Positions 53,510 through 61,520 of a stretch of DNA of 64,000 bases are shown here, piece after piece. Source of the DNA: an uncultured Nonlabens sp. (GTDB lineage: Bacteria > Bacteroidota > Bacteroidia > Flavobacteriales > Flavobacteriaceae); NCBI GenBank assembly GCA_947491755.1, contig CANLKV010000001.1:496001-560000 (forward strand), given 5' to 3'. Below the pieces are notes generated by a model. That model was not told where the DNA came from. It searched no databases and was given only the letters and a program-made list of their open reading frames with translations. Position 1 is the first letter of the stretch, and every line of letters starts with the position of its first letter. A program made the translations under genes and the position numbers.

Positions 53510-53716
53510 CTAATCTTCTCGATATTCTAATAAATCGCCGGGCTGACAATCTAGTACTTCACAAATCGCTTCTAGAGTAGAAAATCTTATGGCTTTTGCT
53601 TTTCCAGTTTTGAGAATAGAAAGATTTGCTGTAGTGATGCCTATGGCATCTGCCAGCTCATTGCTGCGCATGCCTTTTTGAGCGAGTACGATGTCAAGAT
53701 TGATATAAATGGGCAT
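53510..53716 (-). CDS. Small XRE-family helix-turn-helix regulator
   Basis: This 68-residue DNA-binding protein has the XRE/Cro-type helix-turn-helix (MRSNELADAIGITTANLSILKTGKAKAIRFSTLEAICE) and little else. It follows the DUF2975 gene at one base, so the pair is one operon; this gene order is common in many bacteria. It probably represses its own operon through the inverted repeats at 54886-54923. Confidence 0.9.
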   Translation of the reverse strand: MPIYINLDIVLAQKGMRSNELADAIGITTANLSILKTGKAKAIRFSTLEAICEVLDCQPGDLLEYRED

Positions 53717-53717
53717 G

Positions 53718-54254
53718 CTAGATGGTTAGGTCATTTTCTTCTTTAAGAGCGTTGTTAGTTCTCACAATTTCAGAGATTAAAAGTAAAAAGATACCTATAG
53801 AAAACAGAAATAGCATAGAGTCATAAGAAACGCCCAGATTATAAGAGATACTATAGACACGTGGTTCTGAGGTTGTATGGAATGTAGATTTATACTTCCA
53901 GTAATATAGGTATGCTGGTATCCTATTGAGCAGTGACCCTATGATGCAGTAGGCACCAGCTTTTCTAAATCTTAAGTGCAGCAGGCGATCCCTCACTTCA
54001 TCGGTTACATCTAGTGTTTGAGCAATCCTCCTCAACTCATAGATCATAAGTACAAAAAGCACCTGCGATACACTAGCCAGGATGGCTACCAATAAAAAGC
54101 TCCAATGTGTATTTTCTATCTCAGTCGACCCTATGCTCAATAAAATAGGCTCTCCTAATTGCCATTCAAAAAAAATAAACATCGAAGCAATTGCCGAGAG
54201 GATCGCAAATAAATAAATCGCGTAAAGACAAAATCTTAATAGTCTAATCCACAT
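53718..54254 (-). CDS. DUF2975 membrane protein (second copy)
   Basis: This 178-residue protein has four membrane segments (about residues 10-30, 50-72, 95-115 and 150-170). It is a paralogue of the next gene upstream: the two share the MxWIRxLR start, membrane layout and C-terminal KEENDLTI. DUF2975 proteins are usually encoded with a small HTH regulator, as here. The function is unknown. Confidence 0.87.
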   Translation of the reverse strand: MWIRLLRFCLYAIYLFAILSAIASMFIFFEWQLGEPILLSIGSTEIENTHWSFLLVAILASVSQVLFVLMIYELRRIAQTLDVTDEVRDRLLHLRFRKAGAYCIIGSLLNRIPAYLYYWKYKSTFHTTSEPRVYSISYNLGVSYDSMLFLFSIGIFLLLISEIVRTNNALKEENDLTI

Positions 54255-54257
54255 ACA

Positions 54258-54785
54258 TTAAATGGTCAGGTCATTTTCTTCTTTGATCGAGCTACTCACG
54301 CTAATAATCTTTGATAGAACGATTAGAAAAACACCAAAAACAATTAGGACCAGCAGAGAATCAAAACTAAAACCGAAGTTAAGCCCCTCTGAAAAGCCGC
54401 TATCACCGCGCAACTCTTTAAAAAACCAATATTTATAAATAAAGGCTGGCAATCTGTTGAGCAGCGCACCTATCACACAAGCGATCCCAGCAAGGTGCAA
54501 ATGACGGCTCAGCCCGCCAGCAAAGGCCTTTCTGGGCGCTAGCAACCAGGATGCCTTTTTAAGGTGATGGATCATATAGACAAAAAGAAATTGCGACAAT
54601 ACCACTAGGCTTATCACAACATAAAAGCTAGAGTCAATGTTGCGTATCAAAATACCGCCTACATTAAAGCTAAAACCCAACCGCTCACTAGCCACAAATA
54701 AATATACTGGAGACCCAATCGCGGCCATCAATGAGAATAAAAACACAAAACCTAGTAAGGCTCTTAAAAATCTAATCCATCCCAT
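54258..54785 (-). CDS. DUF2975 membrane protein (first copy)
   Basis: This 175-residue four-helix protein is the first gene of the HTH operon. ATG at 54785 gives the MGWIRFLR start that matches its paralogue; an ATG two codons earlier is also possible. The three-base gap to the next gene shows tandem duplication within an operon. The function is unknown. Confidence 0.87.
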   Translation of the reverse strand: MGWIRFLRALLGFVFLFSLMAAIGSPVYLFVASERLGFSFNVGGILIRNIDSSFYVVISLVVLSQFLFVYMIHHLKKASWLLAPRKAFAGGLSRHLHLAGIACVIGALLNRLPAFIYKYWFFKELRGDSGFSEGLNFGFSFDSLLVLIVFGVFLIVLSKIISVSSSIKEENDLTI

Positions 54786-54885
54786 AATCATATTTGTTAG
54801 AAAGTCTTTTTCTCAAAAAAATCTTGTGGCATGTAACTAACCATCAAGATTTTGTTTGCTTTCAAAAACAAATTTAATCTAAAAA

Positions 54886-54923
54886 TTATTGAAAAACAAT
54901 AACTAATTATTGAAAAACAATAA
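54886..54923. promoter_or_regulatory. Twin palindromic operator upstream of the HTH/DUF2975 operon
   Basis: Two copies of TTATTGAAAAACAATAA (54886-54902 and 54907-54923) are centred 21 bp apart, i.e. two helical turns, on the same DNA face. Each is a perfect inverted repeat with a five-base spacer. Position and symmetry fit an operator for the small HTH regulator. Binding is inferred. Confidence 0.7.
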
Positions 54924-54954
54924 AAACCGATAAGAATTTAAATCTTATCGGTTT
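54920..54954 (-). terminator. Terminator of the M61 protease gene
   Basis: AAACCGATAAGA (54924-54935) pairs with TCTTATCGGTTT (54943-54954); on the minus strand the hairpin runs into a T run. It lies 24 bases past the protease stop codon and overlaps the edge of the operator. Confidence 0.85.
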
Positions 54955-54978
54955 GATATTAGGGTTGAGCGGTATAGT

Positions 54979-56748
54979 TTATTGAGCCGCCAGCCAGCGC
55001 TCGCGCGCTTTTACTGCGGTATTACTAGCATCCTTATCGATTCTAATGGTGTATCTGGGGTCTGCCCCTACGGTCAATATAGTCTTACCTATTTTACCAA
55101 AACGTTGCACTTCCAGCTCCAACTGATCACCTATCTGTGCTTTGCTAATGATTTTGTCGTAGTCCTTTATACTGGTAATTTTTTTACCATTTATACTAAC
55201 AATATGATCGCCCTCATTGATTCCTGCCTCATAGCCAGACGTTCCTTTGATCGTTGGGCGACTTACTATCACTTTATTATCTTCACTAGTAAGACTCAAT
55301 CCTGTAGCTGACTTCCCATCTTGATCGATAGCAAGTCCCACACTTGCAAACAGACTCTCATAATCTGGCATGTTGCTATTATAGATGTAGTTGTTAAAAT
55401 ATGCTTTTGCGAAAGCGTCACCCGCATAATCTGCCAGTATCTCCTGTAAATCATCTATGTTGTAGGCTACCTCTTTTTTTCCTAGACGATTCCATACCGC
55501 TTTGAAGTAATCGTCTAGATTTAGACCTTGCTCTCTCAAGCTTAAATCCAGTGCTAAACCTAACATACTACCATAAGAATAGTAGGAAATAAAGGTGTTA
55601 TTCCTATTTACCGGGTCGACAGATGTTGCGGCGTCTACAAAGGGAGCTTGATAGCTCATTTCTATGGGGTTGAAATAAGCTCTAGCAGGTGAGTTCCATA
55701 CATAATTAAACGTACCGTTAAGGCTATTCACATAATCTTGTGTGGTAATGATACCAGCACGAGCTAGTATAAGATTTGTATAATAACTTGTAAAACCCTC
55801 TGCAAACCATAGGGAGCCGCTCATGTTTGCGGCAGTAAAATCAAATGGCTCTAGATCTGCAGGGCGTATGCGCTCTACATTCCAGGCGTGAAAAAATTCA
55901 TGAGAGACGGTACCTATATTGCCTTTTAAGCCGCCATTTGCTAGAGACTCCCTATCAGTAAGTATCGTACTATTGCGATGCTCCATTCCGTCGCCAGCAA
56001 CATGAGGAGCATAGCAAGCCAGGAAGGTGTATTCGTTATAGTCAAAATGGGGCAACTCACCATAAACTGCCCGTTGCTGCAAGACAATTGCTTTGACATC
56101 TTCCCAGTAAGTATCAAAATCTACAGCGTTATCTGGGCTGTGCAACACAAATCGTATGTTCTGGTCGTCTACCTTAAAGTTGCGCTGTTGATAATCACTG
56201 AGCTCTGTAGGGCTGTCCATAAAATACTGTAAATGTGGCGCAGCATAGGTCACCGCATCAATCTGCTCTAATTGTGTAGCAATTTTCCAATTGAGGTCTT
56301 TTCTAGGTTCAAAGGTGATAGTGATAGGCCGGTGTTCCATACCTTCCATAAACATAAAAGTGGCTGGCATATTAAGATGGGCGTGTGACTCGTCCACCTG
56401 CGAGTAGGTCCCATCGGCTCTATTTGCAAACAGCGTGTAAGAAAGGTTAACCGTGCCATCATGATCAATAATTTCCCAAGAATAGGGGTCTGGGCGGCTT
56501 ATATCTAGTGGTTCTCCAGCGCCATTTGTGGCTTGCACATCATATACGTTTTTTGCAAATTCATGAATCGCATACCGTCCAGGAGAGGTACGTGGCATGC
56601 GCACACGCACGGTTTTGGCTTTCAATTGTGGAAAAGTTATATTGATTTGTGCCTCGTGGTGTACCGCATTTTCAAAAGAAATATGATATTGATTAGTTTG
56701 AGCGACGGTAAAAAAGCTGATCAGAAAGAGCGGTAATAGAAATCTCAT
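54979..56748 (-). CDS. M61 family metallopeptidase with PDZ domain
   Basis: This 589-residue secreted protease has a signal peptide (about residues 1-16), an N-terminal beta domain, a zinc-protease core with HEFFHAWNVERIRP (HExxH) and ESLWFAEGFTSYYTNLI-like downstream segment (SGSLWFAEGFTSYYTNL), and a PDZ domain (about residues 475-565, EGDHIVSINGKKITSIKDYDKI). M61 enzymes cut small peptides such as glycyl substrates. The palindrome at 55403-55417 is read as DAFAKAYF in the domain between core and PDZ. Confidence 0.93.
   Translation of the reverse strand: MRFLLPLFLISFFTVAQTNQYHISFENAVHHEAQINITFPQLKAKTVRVRMPRTSPGRYAIHEFAKNVYDVQATNGAGEPLDISRPDPYSWEIIDHDGTVNLSYTLFANRADGTYSQVDESHAHLNMPATFMFMEGMEHRPITITFEPRKDLNWKIATQLEQIDAVTYAAPHLQYFMDSPTELSDYQQRNFKVDDQNIRFVLHSPDNAVDFDTYWEDVKAIVLQQRAVYGELPHFDYNEYTFLACYAPHVAGDGMEHRNSTILTDRESLANGGLKGNIGTVSHEFFHAWNVERIRPADLEPFDFTAANMSGSLWFAEGFTSYYTNLILARAGIITTQDYVNSLNGTFNYVWNSPARAYFNPIEMSYQAPFVDAATSVDPVNRNNTFISYYSYGSMLGLALDLSLREQGLNLDDYFKAVWNRLGKKEVAYNIDDLQEILADYAGDAFAKAYFNNYIYNSNMPDYESLFASVGLAIDQDGKSATGLSLTSEDNKVIVSRPTIKGTSGYEAGINEGDHIVSINGKKITSIKDYDKIISKAQIGDQLELEVQRFGKIGKTILTVGADPRYTIRIDKDASNTAVKARERWLAAQ
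55403..55417. repeat. Palindromic element, one mismatch, inside the M61 gene (AFAKA frame)
   Basis: GCTTTTGCGAAAGCG carries one T in place of C. On the minus strand it encodes AFAKA. Confidence 0.8.
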
Positions 56749-56810
56749 AAATTGGTTTTTAAAATCTTAAAAGTAAACAACTTGATCTATATCTATCCCT
56801 TCACAAATGC

Positions 56811-56818
56811 TACCTTCG
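56811..56818 (+). promoter_or_regulatory. TAnnTTTG-like promoter element for the biotin operon
   Basis: TACCTTCG is one base off the consensus (TTCG for TTTG) and lies 18 bases before the bioF-like start codon. Confidence 0.4.
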
Positions 56819-56835
56819 TGAATTATCTTTAAGCC

Positions 56836-57954
56836 ATGATTCCAGAGAAACTTCTTTTAAAGCTCAGCCAGCGATATGCGCAAGGAAGCATGCGAGAACT
56901 TTCTGTGAGTCAGGGTCTCATTGATTTTTCTTCAAACGATTATCTAGGATTTTCTAGTATGATTGCACCTAGTAATGTAACACAAGGCGCCACGGGCTCG
57001 CGGTTACTTACTGGACAAACCCAGGCATGCCAGTTGCTGGAGCAAAAGATTGCACAGTTCCATCAGGTCGAGTCGGCTCTTATTTTTAATTCAGGATATG
57101 ATGCAAACCTGGGGCTTATAAGCAGTGTAGCCCAGCGTGGTGACTTAATTTTTTATGATGAATATGTGCATGCCAGCATACGTGATGCTATACGTTTAAG
57201 CAATGCCAAAGCTCTTAAATACCGTCACGACGATCTAGGGCATCTCAAAATCTTATTGGACAAATTCAGCAATTCAGAAAATCGTGAAGTATATCTCATC
57301 ACAGAGAGTGTGTTCTCGATGGATGGTGACATCCCTAACCTTAAAGCACTGGTCCAATTATCCCAGCAATATCATAACGTCCACATCATTCTAGATGAGG
57401 CGCATGCTCTAGGAACATTAGGAAATCGCGGCGAGGGCCTGGCGCAATCACTGGGCGTGCATAAAGATATATTTGCACGTGTGGTAACTTATGGCAAGGC
57501 AATGGGGTGTCATGGTGCTGCCGTGCTGGGCGCTTTTGATTTGACACAGTATCTAGTCAACTATGCACGCAGCTTTATATACACCACGGCTTTGCCGCTG
57601 CACTCGCTGCATTGTATTGATAGTGCTTACGACCTTCTAGATGCGCATCAGGATCGTGTAGAGCAATTGCAATTATTAATAAAAAGCTTTAACCGGTTGG
57701 TGATTCAAAATGGATTGCGATTACGCTTTCGCGAAAGCGTTACACCCATCCAGCTGTGCATTATACCAGGAAATAGTCAGGTAAAAAAAATGGCTTCACA
57801 ACTGCAGATCGCAGGGTTTGACATACGACCTATTTTATCCCCTACAGTGCCACAGGGTGAGGAGCGTTTGCGCATTTGTCTGCACAGCTTTAATAGTCTA
57901 GCAGATTGTGAGCGCATGTTGCAAGAGCTGGCAATGCTATGGAAAGAGCTATGA
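56836..57954 (+). CDS. bioF: 8-amino-7-oxononanoate synthase (BioF)
   Basis: BioF condenses pimeloyl-ACP/CoA with alanine. This 372-residue PLP enzyme has ATGSRLLTGQTQ, NSGYDANLGLISS, DEAHALGTLGNRGEG and the PLP-Lys segment VVTYGKAMGCHGAAVLG. It is the first gene of a six-gene biotin operon. The palindrome at 57724-57739 is read as LRFRESVTP, replacing a segment between the catalytic core and the C-terminal domain. It overlaps the next gene by four bases (ATGA). Confidence 0.93.
   Translation: MIPEKLLLKLSQRYAQGSMRELSVSQGLIDFSSNDYLGFSSMIAPSNVTQGATGSRLLTGQTQACQLLEQKIAQFHQVESALIFNSGYDANLGLISSVAQRGDLIFYDEYVHASIRDAIRLSNAKALKYRHDDLGHLKILLDKFSNSENREVYLITESVFSMDGDIPNLKALVQLSQQYHNVHIILDEAHALGTLGNRGEGLAQSLGVHKDIFARVVTYGKAMGCHGAAVLGAFDLTQYLVNYARSFIYTTALPLHSLHCIDSAYDLLDAHQDRVEQLQLLIKSFNRLVIQNGLRLRFRESVTPIQLCIIPGNSQVKKMASQLQIAGFDIRPILSPTVPQGEERLRICLHSFNSLADCERMLQELAMLWKEL
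57724..57739. repeat. Palindromic element inside bioF (RFRES frame)
   Basis: CGCTTTCGCGAAAGCG is read as LRFRESV. Confidence 0.95.
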
Positions 57955-58364
57955 AAAAATTTCGCACCGTAGCAGTATTTACTTATCCAGCAGAAGCCTC
58001 TGTCATAAAAAGCAAGCTAGAAAGCGAAAATGTAAGCGTATTTTTGCGCAATGAATTTACCGTAGCTGCAGAGCCTTTTGCGAGCAATGCCCTAGGCGGT
58101 ATAAAAATGGAAGTGTACAGAGAGGATTATTTGAAGGCCCTAGCCATAATTGAAAAATATTCTCCAGAAGTATCACAGCGCATCATAGCACATATAATCT
58201 GTCCACAGTGCGGTAAGCGCAGTGTGAGAGAACAGCAAGATGTGTTGAGTGCACAAGGATTTTCTCAAATCATGCGTGCCGTGAGGTACAGCATCCTTCC
58301 ATTTATTAAACATAAAAGTTTTAAATGCACAAATTGTGCGTATGAATTTGATATCAATGAATAA
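57951..58364 (+). CDS. DUF2007 putative signal-transducing protein with zinc-binding tail
   Basis: This 137-residue protein begins with a DUF2007 domain (KKFRTVAVFTYPAEASVIKS, then SNALGGIKMEVYREDYLKALAI) of about 75 residues; the C-terminal half carries CPQCGKRS and CTNCAYEF pairs, a likely zinc ribbon. It is co-translated with bioF (ATGA overlap at 57951) and overlaps bioD by eight bases. Why it lies in a biotin operon is unclear. The ATG at 57939 is less likely. Confidence 0.82.
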   Translation: MKKFRTVAVFTYPAEASVIKSKLESENVSVFLRNEFTVAAEPFASNALGGIKMEVYREDYLKALAIIEKYSPEVSQRIIAHIICPQCGKRSVREQQDVLSAQGFSQIMRAVRYSILPFIKHKSFKCTNCAYEFDINE

Positions 58365-58974
58365 CTATTTTATCACCGGTATAGGTACAGATGTAGGAAA
58401 GACCGTTGCTGCTGCGATTGTAGTAAAAGCTTTACAAGCAGACTACTGGAAGCCGGTACAAAGCGGCTTGCAAGAAACTGACCGTGGTACATTACAAGAA
58501 TTAGTACCAGATAGTTCAATTACCTTCCATCCAGAGGTGTATCGTTTAAAAACACCTATGAGCCCTCACAAGGCTGCTCAAATTGATGGAGTGTATGTAG
58601 ATTTAGAAAACATCACTAGACCAGACACGCACAACCATCTAGTCATAGAAGGAGCAGGAGGCTTATTAGTTCCATTAAATGATAACGATACTATTGCTGA
58701 TTTAATCCAGCCCCTAGATAAGGTAATCCTGGTAAGCTCTGGATATCTAGGCAGTATCAATCATACCTTATTAAGTATAGAGCTGCTCAAGTCAAGAAAA
58801 CTTACTTGCGCGGGCATCATCTACAACCACGTTACTCTAGACGGTACGATAGAAGTAATAGAAAAAATGACTGGCGTGCCCACCATAGGACATATCGATC
58901 GACACGATAGTATGACACCAGCACTGATCGACCATTATGCCACTATATTCAAAGAAAGATTGCAATCGATTTGA
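58357..58974 (+). CDS. bioD: Dethiobiotin synthase
   Basis: BioD closes the ureido ring using ATP and CO2. The 205 residues include the P-loop GIGTDVGKT (residues 8-16) and the VIEGAGGLLVPL motif. ATG at 58357 is chosen over an upstream start at 58336, which would overlap the previous gene by more. It overlaps bioA by four bases (TTGA). Confidence 0.95.
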   Translation: MNNYFITGIGTDVGKTVAAAIVVKALQADYWKPVQSGLQETDRGTLQELVPDSSITFHPEVYRLKTPMSPHKAAQIDGVYVDLENITRPDTHNHLVIEGAGGLLVPLNDNDTIADLIQPLDKVILVSSGYLGSINHTLLSIELLKSRKLTCAGIIYNHVTLDGTIEVIEKMTGVPTIGHIDRHDSMTPALIDHYATIFKERLQSI

Positions 58975-60254
58975 AAGAAACCCAACTTTTACTAAAAGAT
59001 CAACAACATATCTGGCACCCGCTTACCCAGCACAAAACGGCCATGGCGCCGCTGGCGATAAAAAAGGCGCAGGGGAATTACCTGTATGATTTTAATGGCA
59101 CTGCTTATTTTGATGCTATTTCTAGCTGGTACACCTGCAGTTATGGTCATGCAAATCCAGTGTTGACTAGCGCGGTAAAGGCACAAATTGATAAATTGCA
59201 CCATGTGGTTTTTGCTGGAATGACGCATGAACCAGCGGTACAATTATCTCAAGATTTGCTCGAGATTCTTCCTAGCAATCAGGCAAAGTTATTTTTTTCA
59301 GAAAATGGCTCTACTAGTGTAGAGATTGCTCTTAAAATGGCTTTTCAGTACCATTTCAATCGTGGTGAAAAGCGGCTGGCAGTCGTGGCGCTCGAGGGTG
59401 GTTTTCATGGTGACACATTTGGTGCAATGAGTGCTTCTGGATTATCAGTCTACAACGGTCCATTTGAAGACTTATTGATTGATGTAATACGCATCCCAGT
59501 ACCTACTACTGATAATATAGAAATTCTATTGCAAGAGGTAGAACAAATACTTTCTGGTCATGCCGTAGCCAGTTTTATCTACGAGCCATTAGTGCAAGGA
59601 GCTGCTGCCATGCAATTAATTGATGTTACCTCCTTGTGTCGGTTGATAAGACGCTTTCGCGAAAGCGGAACAACGATCATAGCAGATGAGGTGATGACAG
59701 GTTTTGGAAAAACAGGGACGCATTTTGCAAGCGATCAAATGGGTAATCTACCAGATATTATATGCCTGTCCAAAGCCCTTACCGGTGGTATAATGCCTAT
59801 GGCAGTAACCAGTTGTTCGCAAGAAATTTACGATGCTTTTTATGATGACCAGACCAGTCGTGGTTTTTTTCATGGACATACCTATAGTGGGAATCCCCTG
59901 GGTTGTGTAGCAGCTAGCGCTGCGATTAAACAATTGGTAAGTGCTCCTATACAGGCATGTATACAGCGCATAACAACGCTCAATGCAGTCTTTGCGCAGC
60001 AGCTCAAACAACATCGCATGGTAAGTGATGTGCGGCACTGTGGGGTAATACTAGCCCTAGATTTAAATACGGAGATGCAGCGCTATGGGCAGCAGCGCAA
60101 CACCATATTTAAATGGTTCTGGGAGCGAGGTATTTTTTTAAGACCTCTGGGTAAAACGGTGTATATCGTGCCGCCATTTACAACAACAGCGGTAGAGTTA
60201 AAAAAGCTCCATCAATCGTTGATAGATTTTCTAGATTCTGGAATGTTTAAATAG
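58971..60254 (+). CDS. bioA: Adenosylmethionine-8-amino-7-oxononanoate aminotransferase (BioA), TTG start
   Basis: BioA uses SAM as amino donor to make diaminopelargonate. The 427 residues include HIWHPLTQHKT near the start (the conserved WHP), FSENGSTSVEIALKMA, ADEVMTGFGKTG and the PLP-Lys segment LSKALTGGIMPMA. The start is TTG 58971 in a TTGA overlap with bioD; the first ATG would delete the WHP motif. The palindrome at 59652-59667 is read as RRFRESGTT between two core helices. Confidence 0.95.
   Translation: MKETQLLLKDQQHIWHPLTQHKTAMAPLAIKKAQGNYLYDFNGTAYFDAISSWYTCSYGHANPVLTSAVKAQIDKLHHVVFAGMTHEPAVQLSQDLLEILPSNQAKLFFSENGSTSVEIALKMAFQYHFNRGEKRLAVVALEGGFHGDTFGAMSASGLSVYNGPFEDLLIDVIRIPVPTTDNIEILLQEVEQILSGHAVASFIYEPLVQGAAAMQLIDVTSLCRLIRRFRESGTTIIADEVMTGFGKTGTHFASDQMGNLPDIICLSKALTGGIMPMAVTSCSQEIYDAFYDDQTSRGFFHGHTYSGNPLGCVAASAAIKQLVSAPIQACIQRITTLNAVFAQQLKQHRMVSDVRHCGVILALDLNTEMQRYGQQRNTIFKWFWERGIFLRPLGKTVYIVPPFTTTAVELKKLHQSLIDFLDSGMFK
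59652..59667. repeat. Palindromic element inside bioA (RFRES frame)
   Basis: CGCTTTCGCGAAAGCG is read as RRFRESG, close upstream of the catalytic ADEVMTGFG segment. Confidence 0.95.
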
Positions 60255-60310
60255 CAAGATCGCCGGCTATTAGATAGGTTTTACCGATTTTTGCAAACTG
60301 AATTTTATTC

Positions 60311-61456
60311 TTGAAAAACCCTATTTACATACACGATGCGGCTCTTATTTCTCCGGCAGGAGTCCAGGGATTTACTAGTGATGTACCTTTTTTTACATCA
60401 CTAGGTGGTACATCAATTGGCCAGGTAAATGTGTCAATAGAGAACCAGCTAGCTGCAGTACGTGCAGAAAACAATCAATATAATAAATTAGACCGATCTA
60501 CATTACTCGCAATACTCGCCGCAAGACAATTGCAATTAGATACAAGCGATATAGCGGTTAATATAGGCTCTAGCCGTGGTGCAACGGGCCTATGGGAAGC
60601 ATTTCATCATCAATTTGTAACAACTGGTAGTGTTCCTGTACCTGCATCACCATTAACAACACTAGGAAATATAAGCAGTTGGGTAGCGCAAGATTTAGGT
60701 GTGGATCAAGTAGCATTTTCGCACTCTATTACTTGTGCTACTGCTGCGCATTCTATCTTAAATGCGATTGCCTGGTTAGAGAGCGGCATGGCAACAACCT
60801 TTATTGCCGGTGGGGCAGAGGCACCGCTTACTGACTTTACAATTGCCCAGATGAAAGCCTTGCGCATCTATTCACAAGAACAAGGCATTTTCAAGTGTCG
60901 AGCATTAGACCCTAACAAAACGGCAAACACTATGATTCTGGGAGAAGCGGCAGCCTGTTTTGTCCTTTCAAAAAATAAAGGTACGAGTGCTGTAAAAATA
61001 GTGGGTTATGGAACCGCGATAGAATCATTGCAATCTGCTACATCCATGAGTGTAGAGGGTATCGGCTTTCAAAAATCCATGCGACAAGCAATAGGGGATA
61101 ATTCACTTGATGCAGTAGATGCAATTATTACTCATGCCCCAGGAACGATACTAGGGGATCAATCTGAAATGGAAGCGATAAAATCTGTTTTTAACGATGA
61201 CGCATCATATAAAGGCAAATATCCTAGGCTATTTAATAACAAGTGGCAAATAGGTCATTCCCTAGGGGCAAGCGCTGCGGTTAACTTGTATATGGCATTG
61301 CAGTTATTGACTGATGATATTCAGCCAGTTTTACCCTATTTAAATCATGAAATATACAATCCACGCGGGCACGATCGTAAACCTAAACTTATATTAATCA
61401 ATGCAAGTGGCTTCGGCGGTAACTGTGTTAGCTTACTTGTAGAAAAAGAGGAATAA
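60311..61456 (+). CDS. FabF-type beta-ketoacyl synthase in the biotin operon, TTG start
   Basis: This 381-residue condensing enzyme of the KAS I/II type keeps the complete Cys-His-His triad: Cys in SITCATAAHS, His in THAPGTILGDQ and His in GHSLGASAAVN. It is therefore likely active in Claisen condensation. The start is TTG 60311; no alternative exists for hundreds of bases. It lies between bioA and bioB, and the usual bioC/bioH pimelate genes are absent here, so it may help make the pimeloyl chain. That role is an inference. Confidence 0.88.
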   Translation: MKNPIYIHDAALISPAGVQGFTSDVPFFTSLGGTSIGQVNVSIENQLAAVRAENNQYNKLDRSTLLAILAARQLQLDTSDIAVNIGSSRGATGLWEAFHHQFVTTGSVPVPASPLTTLGNISSWVAQDLGVDQVAFSHSITCATAAHSILNAIAWLESGMATTFIAGGAEAPLTDFTIAQMKALRIYSQEQGIFKCRALDPNKTANTMILGEAAACFVLSKNKGTSAVKIVGYGTAIESLQSATSMSVEGIGFQKSMRQAIGDNSLDAVDAIITHAPGTILGDQSEMEAIKSVFNDDASYKGKYPRLFNNKWQIGHSLGASAAVNLYMALQLLTDDIQPVLPYLNHEIYNPRGHDRKPKLILINASGFGGNCVSLLVEKEE

Positions 61457-61520
61457 ATACCTGCTCAAAAAACTGTAGAACCTCTATACTTTTCTATTTT
61501 TACTTACCATACATTAAAAT

